Below are positions 12,501-24,500 of a DNA stretch of 64,000 nucleotides, in pieces. The stretch comes from Chrysaora quinquecirrha. Its lineage: Eukaryota > Cnidaria > Scyphozoa > Semaeostomeae > Pelagiidae. A program made the position numbers and the translations under genes. The notes beneath the pieces are model-generated. The model was not told the DNA's origin and did not search any database. It worked only from the letters and a program-made list of their open reading frames with translations. Within the stretch, counting starts at the first letter, position 1. Each line of letters opens with the position of its first letter. The stretch covers positions 930,001 to 994,000 of the forward strand of contig JACTAT010000036.1 in NCBI GenBank assembly GCA_014526335.1, in the 5' to 3' direction.

Positions 12501-15500
12501 TCGTTGTAAACAAAATACATCAAACATATGGGTCAAGCACGTCAAGAATCACGACTCAAGACTATTGTCAAGACTGAGAAATGAACCCCCTGGAAGCATA
12601 CCATTCCATGCAGTTTACCGATTAGTCATAAAGAAATTTACGGGGTGTTAAAGGGTTACGGCAAAAGGTAAATTTTCCACGAAAAAATAACACCTATTTG
12701 CTTGCAGCTTCGGCATGGGGACCTCAGACATCCCTTACCTTCTTTGATACCTCAAGAAGAGGAAAAGCAATTTCATTGCACGAGAAAACAAGAATCATTG
12801 TTTGGGAAACAAGTCAACTGTTTGGAAGACAATTATTACCGATTATTACTTTTTCACAATTCCAATACAGTTGCTGATAACCCGACTTTTGGTTCGATAT
12901 GTAACAGAATTTCAACCACTTTTATCGACGTTATAAAAATATTCACGTTCGGGAGTGAATCGAACAACAAAAACCATTATACTTCAATGAGGGGGAAGTG
13001 TAGAAAGTCTAGGGTGTATCATTTAAAGATGCTAGAAATTATAAAAATTTTCGAACAGATCTCACCAGTGAACTGCGTTGTTCTTGAATGATGATCAACA
13101 TAGTATACTCTCCCACTTGCAGTATTACGAAGCTCCCAACCATCCGGCAAAGCACCGAGTTCTTGCTCGGTTAGAAAACTCGTATCTCTCGGTAACTGTG
13201 GATCGTGCCACGTCGTCTGTCCTGTTATCCTGTTAACAAAATAAACTTGTCCTTGAGGTGTCGTTTTTCTATCAAAATTCTCGGGAGCTTGAGCCCCATG
13301 AATCAATGTTCTATTCAAAAAGCTCTGATGACGTGCCGACTGTCTACGGTGTCGCCTATCGCGTCGTTCACGAAGACGATGGGTGATCGGATCTTCGCCT
13401 GACGAGCTTGAATCGGTAGTTGTTCGGCATGACGAAGCTATGGAGCACGGAGACGAACTAATTGACGACGGAGGCGAACTTGAAACAGACGACGATAAAC
13501 TCGGTTCGACTCTTTGAACCACTCCACTTTCTGGTCGTGTTGCATGATAATCGTACGCAGATCTTGTCGGTCTTTCCCATTGGACAGTTCTTGTCACGTG
13601 ATTCACATACTGTACTCTACCGTTAGGTGTAGTCCTTTCTTCCCATCTGAAAAGATTAAGGAAAAGTAGAAGATGAAATGAGGCATAGCATACTAAAACA
13701 TCAATTGTGTCTTGGCCACTGCTTACGATGTATCCGTTAAAATCTATTTAAATAACCTTTGACACAGATTCAAACTGCTGATTGGTCAATCGAAGGAATC
13801 GAATTGATTTGATTGGTGTAAATCTAAACGATCTAAAGCTGGTTTAGACGTGTCAGAATGAAAGCAGTAACAGGTTAAATAAAAGTAGATTTATTTAAAC
13901 TATTTAAAAGATGATTTTATTTAAACTACGAAACACAAATAACCTGAAACTTGACATGGCACACGGCGGAATTGTCGAAACGATGCTGTTTCCCTGACAA
14001 CAAAAATTAGCCATAGAAACCGGCATGAACAGACCCTCTGCTTCAGTTTATTTATGATGTTTATACTCTGTGGATTGTGCAACTAAAAAGCTTTTAGTAC
14101 TTTCAATGATGTTTCCGCTAACCATCGCTATCTTAACTCAGTATACAGCCAAAGACTGTACAATTAATATAGCCAAATCACAAAGATCAAGATAACACAC
14201 TACGTCACGTTGTCTCGGCAGAAACAGTCAAATTTTGCAAGATATCAACAATACAACAGATTTTATCCTCATCCTACCGAAAAAACTCTATCTGATAACA
14301 AAGAAGACTTTCAGACGATCTATTCAGAGCAGTCCTTGCAGATAAGATCGTGCTAATTGAATTGAATACTTTGGGAGAGTATAACATAGACATTATTGAT
14401 AAAAATTTCACTTATCTGAAGCAGTAGACTTGCTCCAAGTCTATTTCTTAATATCCTTCTCCAAAGGTCCACCATTCCGTGTTAACAAAGGAGAGTGCCA
14501 GAGAAATAGACTTGTACCTTTCCCGCAGTCATGAATAATTAATGAGATAAACCTTTTGTGTTTTGACGTCACCGGACAAGATCCTGTCCGGTGGCGCTTC
14601 TCTCTGAAGTGAGAGAATCAGCCATTCAGCACGAAGAAATGACAAAGCTCTTTCCAGATTATAAAATCTCCAAGGGGGTTGCCTCCTGGAAGGCATTTCT
14701 TGACAAAAGATGCATTTGGCTGCCAATGCCAACGGCTCTGAATGAAGTTCAAAGGGGTTTTTGTTCTTAATTCTCTCAATTCATATTGAAAGGATGCATT
14801 TAGTGTATTATTCTCAATTTCAAAGAAAAGTTTCGCCTTTTGTTTACTAATCTAAAATCAGTACCCCCAATCTTCTTATCAGCAAGCCACTGGAGCGGGA
14901 ATCTCATTAATTATTCATGACTGCTGGAAAGGTACAAGTCTATTTCTCTGGCACTCTCCTTTGTTTCCACGGAATGATGGACCTTTGGAGAAGGATATTA
15001 AGAAATAGACTTGGAGCAAGTCTACTGAAGCAGTAAATTAGAAATCTTTTTCCTAAAAATTAATCCTGTAAATGCAACCACTATTGTGATGTTTGGTCCT
15101 AAGACCGTTCTTGAGGGTAAATCGTGTTGATAAATCAGAGACGAGCAAGTTCAATAACAGAACATAACAATTTATAAAATATCAGCAAGCCTAATAACAA
15201 AAAATATTTGAAAAACAACCTTCTTTTCGACTCGTTTAATCACAACTGAGAACTTGTGTCAACTGAACACGCGGTCTCAGTTCAAAGTCCATATATGATT
15301 GACAGCTACGTAATAGTCCCAACAACCACTTTAGCGGTTTTCACGTTCTTTCAAGTGGCCCAAGTATTTTTAACTTCGTGCAAATTCTGACTTTACATGT
15401 TATCGAGCCTCGTTTTCAAAACATGTAAATTTTTTAACCTTTCTAAAATTTGGATTCACTGAACAGAGGAATCTGGTTTTGTCAGGGGACTTCTGAAACC

Positions 15501-18500
15501 ATTCTAAAACAAACTTTGTCCATGGCTGGAGAGTTAAGCCGACTCGTGCAGATCAGGTTCAAAACAGCTGCTTGGTATTTTTACAATAAAATTCTCAAAA
15601 TTGCGAGAGACAGCGGAAAAATCCCAGGACATACTTAAAAGCTTTTCTCGTCTGACACTCCTCAGGGTATGAACGTCTGAAACAGACTTAGGCAGAATTT
15701 ATGCCCAGATGCGGATCAAAATGAGCCAATCAGAAAGCGAAGCCAAATTGGCCTTGTGTTTTAAACACCAATCAGCTTGGGAGATATTTTCACGACCGAG
15801 TTGTACGAAATTGCACGGAATTTTTAGCTGCAATGCCTGCCAAAAGTCTTGGAACACTTTGATTATTTTCACTCCATTTGGTAGCATTAGAAACCACGCC
15901 CCCTCAAACAATTGTTGCTTTTCTCCGGTTTGGAATACCCCACCACAACCCGCAACAAATGAATCTTATGGAAGCTCACACTGTACACGAATGAAACATT
16001 GTTTCAGGGGGAGGGGGCAGAGTCCAGAAAAGTGTTCAACCTTCCTCCAGACAAAAAACCCCTAGCTGAAAACCTTCCTCACTTAACAATGAAAAATAGG
16101 CGTTCTTCGGGTTTGACAAAAGATTTTCCTTTGTTCTAACTGACCTTCCTCCGGTCAGTGACCGTGTGACCGTAACTTTTTCCTGCCTCTGGGAGGGGGC
16201 TGATTTTCTGTACTTCCCATCAAGAATAGAAAGAGGAGTCGTATTCTTGTGAAACTACGGGGGTGTTCCAAGGACTTTCGGCAGGCATTGTATCAATCCT
16301 AAGGACAGATTTCTCATAGGAAATTCGTGCAATCCTAGGGCATTTTTTAACAGCGTAACTACTGGGGAATGTTCCCCAGTAAACCTGTGAGCTTCAAAAT
16401 CATACAATTTGCCCAGTGGTCTGGGCCCTTGTCGATTCCCCCGAGCCTTCTAGATGCTCAGACGCTCTACAGCCTTCTTTCTTCAGTCCCTCTTGACACC
16501 TCCCGAAAAATTCTGTGGAAATGCGCCCCTGGTACTTTGTCATTTCTCATTTTGAGCAACTGTGAAAATCTTTAAAATGATGTTTTAGCTACTCTTGGTT
16601 ATTACGCTTTTAGGCCCTTTTTCCAAATTTTCCCCAGTAGTGAAAATTTCTTAAGAAATGCCCTGAATCCTACAAATGCTTAGATATTTCGGATTGAAAA
16701 GATATCTTCTTCTACAGTGGTTTTTACTGTAATTCGAAGGTTAACCACAAAGTCCAAGTTAATAAATTATAAATGGATAAAATGATAAGATACAATCGTG
16801 GCTTGAATTAATCTAATTTTCTCCCGAATGAAATTGAGAACATTTAATAGAAAGCCATAGAAAACTAGTTTCATCGAAAAGCATCCTTCGCAGCAAAGAA
16901 ATAAATGCCTCAGACAAAACTTGATTAACAATTATGTCAATAGTAAATAGGGTTAGTCTCCATTCAGTAAATTTGTTGGGGTGAAATTATTGCAATTTTG
17001 TGTTACAGCTATGGCGCGTCTGACTATGAACTCTTATTTCGTAATGAAAGTCTCTGAATTGCTCCTTAAAACTGATAGTTCATTAATAACATAGGGATCT
17101 TCGCTAGAGTTGTCCAACAACAACAACAACAACAACATCAATAGCAACAACAACAACGACCATAACAACAAGAGCAACAACAACAACAATAGCAACAACA
17201 ACAACAACAACAGCGAAAGCGAGGGATTGATATAGACTTATTGCATGAGTTGCAGTTATCGCTATTGAATTGAATTTCTAACCGCTCAAAACAACAAAGC
17301 GAACAGCAACAACACCAATAAATTCAATGTGAGTGAAAGTTAGGCACATGGGTCGCAAGTCTAGGATTGGTGTAGCTAATCTTATCCTCAGCCATACAAC
17401 CAACTAATGCTTAGACTAATGCTCAAGAATGATGCTTGTCAATTTGTTAATAATCATAAAAATTTGGTTAAAACGAGAATTTTCTGGAAACCAATCACAG
17501 CCAAGTATTTTTGAAAGCTGCAGTTTGATTGGTTGTTGGAAACTTCCGTTACTTAACCCAAACGTATCGCGCAGTAACTGACCAATCATCGCCCAGTGCA
17601 ACAGTTTTGATGAAACTCACATTATTGCACTTCGCCCAGTGTTTTTATAATGAAATAAACGGCTCGCACATCGAGCGACCAAAATTTCAAATAGGCCTAG
17701 GCTAAAGAGGGAGACTCGGGACTCATATATAAAGTTTAGGTGAATGGAATATGGAAATCTTGATTTCAAATCCCTTGCTAAAGGTTCACCGCCACGTGAT
17801 TTTAGCTCGTTATGAAGGAATTTAATACGATTTAGTGTGTGTTAAGTCATGTGACCTATTAAAGACTTACCCAGGGGGAAGTTCAAGAATGTCGTTGCAG
17901 ACAGCTGGCGTGGACGTGACGTTACCACGTGAATCAACAACTGCGTTGGAGCCAGTACGATCTTTAGTTTCGATGCAAACTAAACGAATAAAAACATAAT
18001 AAATTAATATGACGAATATAGCCAGAGGCGACAGGTTCGAGACGTGTCCTCCTCAAATCAATCCTTCGCACTATCTCTTCATAAAATCAACTATTCCTAA
18101 TCAGGCAATCATAATGAAGGTGCTGTTGCGTCATGGTCTAATCTAGCTAACTCAGGAGCTCATAGCCCCGTAGCATCACAGCCAGGGATGAGACCTCGCT
18201 AGGACATCTGCTTCTGAGATCCTAGCGACTGGGGCTAAAAAAATTCACCCTCACCTTTATCACAATAATTACACTCAGCATAGAATTGCTGTCTCTTGCG
18301 ATAGACCCCCCTCTCGTTATGGGACTCCTGTCTTCGGACAGGACGTATGTGCGTATATAGTGCCGTACGGATAGAGGAGGGGGGCAATGCGAGAGATCGG
18401 TACAACTTGGACTCGTGGACAGCTTTTGGCCTGTTAACAGTCTGTGAAAGGTTTCTGTACATAGCCAAGAGGTTACAAGCTCGAAACCTATTCTGACCAT

Positions 18501-21500
18501 ATCCATTCCTCCAATTTCTCTAATTTCTTCTGAAATGAATATACACAATACCCCCGTGAGCATAGAACCCAACGAGACTTTACCACAAATTAAATACGTT
18601 TGAGACCATTCGTAAGAAAAAATTATCTTCGTCTAATGTGTTCAGCTGCAATATTTTTGGGAATAATTAGCCACAGAATTGCCTCAAATGATTCAGCGAA
18701 CAACAGAGCGAGGAAACATTTGCTTACATACGTCAGACTCTCAATTTTTCGCGTTATGGAGCAATGCATTTACGTTAAATGTATCAACTCCATCAAAATA
18801 GTTACTTCGGATTCATGCATCATATCAGTGTCCATTCATGAAAATTCATAGTAACATACCGACGATTTGCCCTCTGACATAATCCTGATCATCAGGACGA
18901 ACTTTATTCAGCTCCAGTCTTTGATCTGAAATAAAGTAATCACAACATAAACGACAATGTTATATAGGCCGATATTACTGAAGGAGACTCTACTTGAAAG
19001 TTTAAAGGTATCCAAAATAAGCATGGAGCCAAAGACATGAAGGCCCAGAGTCCAGAAAAGTGTTTAACCTTCCTCCAGACAAAAATACCCCTAGCAGGAA
19101 ACCTTCCTCACTTAACAATGAAAAATAGGCGTGCATTGGGTGTGGTAAAATAATTTCTATTGTTCTAATGGACCTTCCTCCCGTCAATGACCGTGTGACC
19201 GTAACTTTTTCCTGACTCTGTGAAGGCCCTGATCAAATGATCAAACATGAAGTAAACATGTTTGATAAACTTTCGAGATTTGCTTGTCAAACAAAATTTT
19301 GACCGTTTAACCACATCATCAAACATTCTTCGACAAATATTTGAAATCTCCTTGTCAAGCATTGGCCAAATCATCAAACATTGTTTGTCAAACACTTGAG
19401 ATTAGCTTGCAAAACAAAACGTTTGATCAATAAACATCGTTTGTCAAACATTTTGTACTTGTGACAATCATGAATTTTTTCCAAAAGTACTGCCAAGCAA
19501 ATTCTGTTTGTCGAAAAATGCTTTGTAACGAGCCTAAACGGTCAAACATTGCTTAACAAACAATTTTTGATCATTGGCCACGAGCTTGGAGGTAGTTTGC
19601 TTTAACTGAATTGATATATAAAAAAAGGTAAGCTTGCAAATTCGGAATAGTGCTTGTCCAGTAATTCAACTCAATAGCGACCACTACAACTCTTGTAGGT
19701 GGCAAGAAATTAAGTTACAATTTTCATGACAGAAGAAAGTATTCAGGCTCTCAGAAGCTTCATGTGGCAATATTAATATTAAGTATATTTATTTTTCAAA
19801 GCACTTAATAAACATTTTAGAAAAATCACAATACTGTACTGCTACTTACATCCTGTATCTTTCAGTCTATTTATGGCCTGTGACGTAACTCGGACGCATC
19901 CCAGAAACCCAGCACCTTGTCTCTTGTGGACTTTGCGTTGGTTCCAAACACTGATTGTCACTGAGTCGTTTTTGCTCACGAACCTACAACAAAAGAAACG
20001 AAAAAGCGGTTAGGTGAAGGTGAAATGGTGATTTAGCGCCAGTCGCTAGGATCTCAGTAGTAGGTTAACTAATCGAGACCTCGACTCTGGCCGTGACGCT
20101 ACCGTGGCTGGGTTCGAGCCCTGACCACACCACGAGTCAGCTGGATTACACCACGACGCCACAGCTCCTTCAAGGTTAGAATCATTATGTTGAAGGAAGG
20201 ACATTTCATCGCGTACTATGGTAAAAGAGGGTGGCAGAAAGAATGAATTTTAACAACAACAACATCACTGTTGATTACTGCTTCAGAGTGGGCCTGGCAA
20301 TCAAAAAGCAGAAATCCAATACTTGCCACCAATTGGACTTACTACATGAGTCGAAGCTTTCGCTGCCTTCACCTCAATTCAATTCATTCAAAAAATGTAA
20401 AATCAAAAAAGTTGTTGATGTTGTTAATGAGGTTAATGATGGGGGGCTTGGAGCGAATCTACGACTTTCGTAGTGAGTCTAGCCACTAATCAAATTGCAG
20501 CATTTTCTAAGGGGAATTTTGACTGGTTCACAGGAAATCTATTTTACTGACAAAAAGCCAATCAAAACGACATTCAGCGAAGCAATGCCCGCTTAAAAAG
20601 TTTGTCTGAGTTTTCTAACTCTTTGTTTATGAATTGTTGTTCGTTTAAGGTCCCAGCATTACAACTCAATAGCGAAAACTATCATTAACAAGAAAAGTCC
20701 TGATCTGGTCTTACAGTAAAGCCCGGTCTAATATCGCCGTATTCACTCAAATTTAAAGGCGTCCTTATCACGTGGATAAAAATTAGCGAATGAAACGACA
20801 GGCGAATTGACAAAGACATCAAAACACCGTTGCGTTGTTGTTTTGTTGCGACGCTTCGCATTATTCGTTTCCCACGCTCTAGTTATTTTCCTGATACTTT
20901 GAAAAATAAGTTTTCTTAAAAGCGAGCGAAACTACAAGATACTGTGAAGACGGTTGTGAAATGAGCAGGTTGTAACTTCACGACAAAATGGCTTCCCGCC
21001 AGCCTAATTGTTCATTCAGACGTGGTTACGGTTAATAATAGAATGAACGAAACGAGCTGCGAGACAATTGTCTCGGTTGCAATTCAAAGAAGCGACTTGT
21101 GAGGAAATATTTCTCATATCGTTTGCAAACATAACAGGTTTCTCATTCATACTAAATTTGCTGAGACCAAATTCAAGTTTCAGCAGTCGGTCAGATTTTT
21201 TTAGGCTCATTTTCATTACCTCTCTTTACTATTTCCTTCCTCACTCAACAAGGAAACTCTGAACAAAGGCGAAACTGAGTCAAAAGTGGCGTCATTCGGT
21301 AGAAATTCTACAGCATTTTCTCTATAGGACTCTGCCCACGATTTTGAATTACAGCCGCCATTTTGGAATGACTCCAGCTTTGATTGAAATATTTGTGAGA
21401 CCGGAGACAATTGAAGGCGACGCAAATTTTCGTCCAAACTCGAAACGCGCAACTGAATGGCGTCGAAAAATTGATCAACAGCGACAGGTCGCAAGTTTCA

Positions 21501-24500
21501 ATTCGACGAAAGAAAGCCTTTTCAATTTTCGACACTTTGAAGAAGGCGAAAGGCAGCTTCAACAAAAAGCAAAGTCAATTTCGATGAGAAGCGAAAAGCT
21601 GTTTCCACGAAATAGAGAGATTTTTGGAGCTTCCTGACTGGATAACTTCAAGAAAGAATATTCCAAAAGAAACGTGCACATAATGCAGCAATTAGCATCA
21701 TAAGCGTGATTAATACCGTAACTGTGACTATAATTAACTCTGTATAATTAGTCTAATTATCATCTTGCCATGGTGATAATTTCTAGTTCCACGTTGGCGA
21801 GGGAAACAGTTCGCCCAGACGATGACGTCAAGTGGAAAAAACATTTCCTATCATCAAAATCAGCCTCGCGATTGGCGCATTGAAACTTTTCTGCAACAGG
21901 CCGAGTATACACTTTTTTTAATAAGCAATTTGACTTTTGTCCGGCCCTCAAAGTTGCTTAAAATTTTAGACATTTCAGCCTTCAAAGTTGCTTAAACGTT
22001 GCTTAACCTTTTTTACCATACAACCACCCCCGACTTTGCGGGTCAAAGTCTTCAACTGTTAGGCCTATAATACGACTTTTAGGAGACAGTAAGTGGAAAA
22101 ACGTTAGCTAAAGAACTTCAACATCCAAAACAAACAATTTCCTAACAACAAGAAAGCGTATAAGCATGGTTGTTTGACTTCTTAGTTGCTTACAGAATTC
22201 AATTGAGCCCTCAAGTTGCTTAATGTTAAGGTCAGTTCAGCCCTAGTTGCTTATTGGGCAGTTGCTTATTAAAAAAAAATGTAAAATAAAAAAAAACAGG
22301 ATACAGTACCCAATCCCCATTCTTCGACCAGGAATAACAGCTATTTTTATTATTAATGTTTTAACCACAAGAATAATTGCGTTTGAAAAGCGAGTTAAAA
22401 ATATAAAAGTGATATTGTTTTTGGGTTCAAAATGCCAAAAATAACAACTAATAATTCCAAAATTACACTTGTTCTTTGTAAGAAACAAAAAAAAGGTTGC
22501 ACATAAAAGTGTGAAAGTTTTAAAAGTTTAAACAAGTTCTAATAAGATGACTGAAATTTTTGGCAATCTGACACTGATATGCTCCGAGTTTCTTATAAAA
22601 AGTTTCTTATACTTTGCTTTCCTTTTAGTGTATAAATTTACCCAACACAGGGGATGGACCATGGGAATATGTTCAAGTTTGTTGTCCACACATACAATGA
22701 GGTGATTCACTCCTCAGAATCTCCTACACCCTTTGCTGGTATTTCCATTGTTTTTATAGAGATGCCTTGGAATTCCTTTTGTTTCAGTTTAAATTTTGTA
22801 TGCTTTTTTGAGGAGTGAAATGCCCCTCACTACATAGGCCATTTACTACACTATCTATGGATTTCCAGAACAAACAAAACATGACTGTAGTTCCAAAGAG
22901 TCTTAAAAATTGCAATTTTTTTTTCGAAAGCTTATTCCTGTCCAAGAACTGTGTTTTTAAGGCATTTTTTGCATTTAATTTTTTTGCAAATAATAAAACA
23001 ATTTGAAAATATTTTCTACAACTTGTAACTATTTTGTGATACGAGAACAAAGTTCTCCTTCACACATTCAAAACCATGTATAACCTCCAACCAAATTACA
23101 GTCATGCAATACTGTGGCATTGATGGCATTGGCACAATTCTAGCAGGCAAAAAAGGCAGTAGATTTCCTTAAAGACATTTTTGGACAACAAAAGAAATAA
23201 AAAGCTTACTACTCACAAATCATAGTGTTGGTTCCATTTGGGATCAAGTGTGCCCTTGACAGAGCGTGTAGAATGACACTGTCCACTTCCATCAACTGCA
23301 ATTCTCGCAAATGGATCTGGCAATCCTGGAAAAAGATGTATTTATTCTGTTAGATATTTTTGGTGATTTTAGCTTTGGTGGAATAACAGTGTTAGTTGGA
23401 CTAAGCTTCATTTTCAATTAAGAACCACTCAGATTTGTCATAGAAATTAACAGGATTTTAGTTTAGATTTTTCCACAAGTGGCATACCACAAAAGATGGG
23501 ATTCAAACCTGGACTGCATGACAAGATGGCCAAGGATGATTCCATCAAGCTATAGAGCTCAATGAAATTGCCCAGGAACTCTCAAATTCATACAGCCCAT
23601 TGGCCATCCTCCTGTTTGACTTTCTTGTTTTTGGGGAATGCTGAGTCTTCTTCAGCACAGTACATTATATCTGTATATTTGTATATGTCATGAATGGTGA
23701 ACAATAGGACAGACTTTCTCCAAGTGACAAAGAAACATAGTTTGCACTTAATTCAATGTTTTCATACATGTTATACAATGTACACATTTTTTTATAAGAC
23801 AGTGGTAGGCCTATTGTATTATAAGAAAGTTATTTCTTAAAAATTTAAGAAAGTTCAATACTGGATTCTTGAGATTTGAGAATGTTCTGTTTCATATTTT
23901 CATGTTCTGTATGTTATTTCTGCTAAGCTTTTAACCTAATCCTCTGATTACTTTTCACGTAAAACATGCTATTTGTGCAATTTTTACAGTAACCCTAACT
24001 GTGCATGGACAGAAAAACTCAATCCAAAATTTTTGCTAAGAAAGTCACAAGAAAAGTTTTGGCATTAAACTGAAACCATGCAATTCCTAAGAAAGTTTTA
24101 ATACTGGTTAAAAAACTTTCTTATAAAATAAAAAATATGTACAAAGTTTCTGAGATAGCTGAAAATTTTAGCCAAACTCATAGCAATGTGCTTTCTTATA
24201 TACAGTAGATTGTTCTTCACGTGTTAGATTCTTTCTGGTTGTTTCTTACTTTCATTGTCTAAACATCTCTTAACTTTGAAAGATTTACCAATAAGCTTGA
24301 TCAAGTAAGAATTGGCTTTTATTGGAAAAGAATTAAAAGAACAATGGAGGGTGTTCCATGGACCTGTTTCTGGAAATTGGAACATGACCTAAACATTCTT
24401 TTATTGTTTCACTGTTTATTTAAAATGTAAACAGATTCATAATTGAGATTACTCAAGAGAAATGAATATATGAATGACTGCTAAGAATGAATGAAAAATG

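Larger units (their letters stand above)
13647..17870 (-). other. large SMURF intron 6
   Basis: 4.2-kb intron. It contains a 600-bp MULE-type element (14425-15024), a dispersed-repeat copy (about 15640-15800), a 174-bp hAT-type MITE (16018-16191), a CAA run (17112-17213) and a small MULE-type MITE (17233-17363). No gene seen. Confidence 0.75.
19984..23216 (-). other. large SMURF intron 3
   Basis: 3.2-kb intron holding a SINE (20013-20175), a MULE-type MITE (20334-20481) and an AAGCAACTT-type candidate MITE (about 21915-22284). Open frames on both strands at 21210-21640 lack splice or homology support. Confidence 0.7.

Noticed and set aside
12702..13091. 129-aa plus-strand frame beside the WW exon
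   Set aside because: Lies mostly in an intron on the opposite strand and has no recognisable content.
21216..21640. Overlapping frames of 85-97 aa on both strands
   Set aside because: No splice sites, homology or start context favours either; lies in a SMURF intron.
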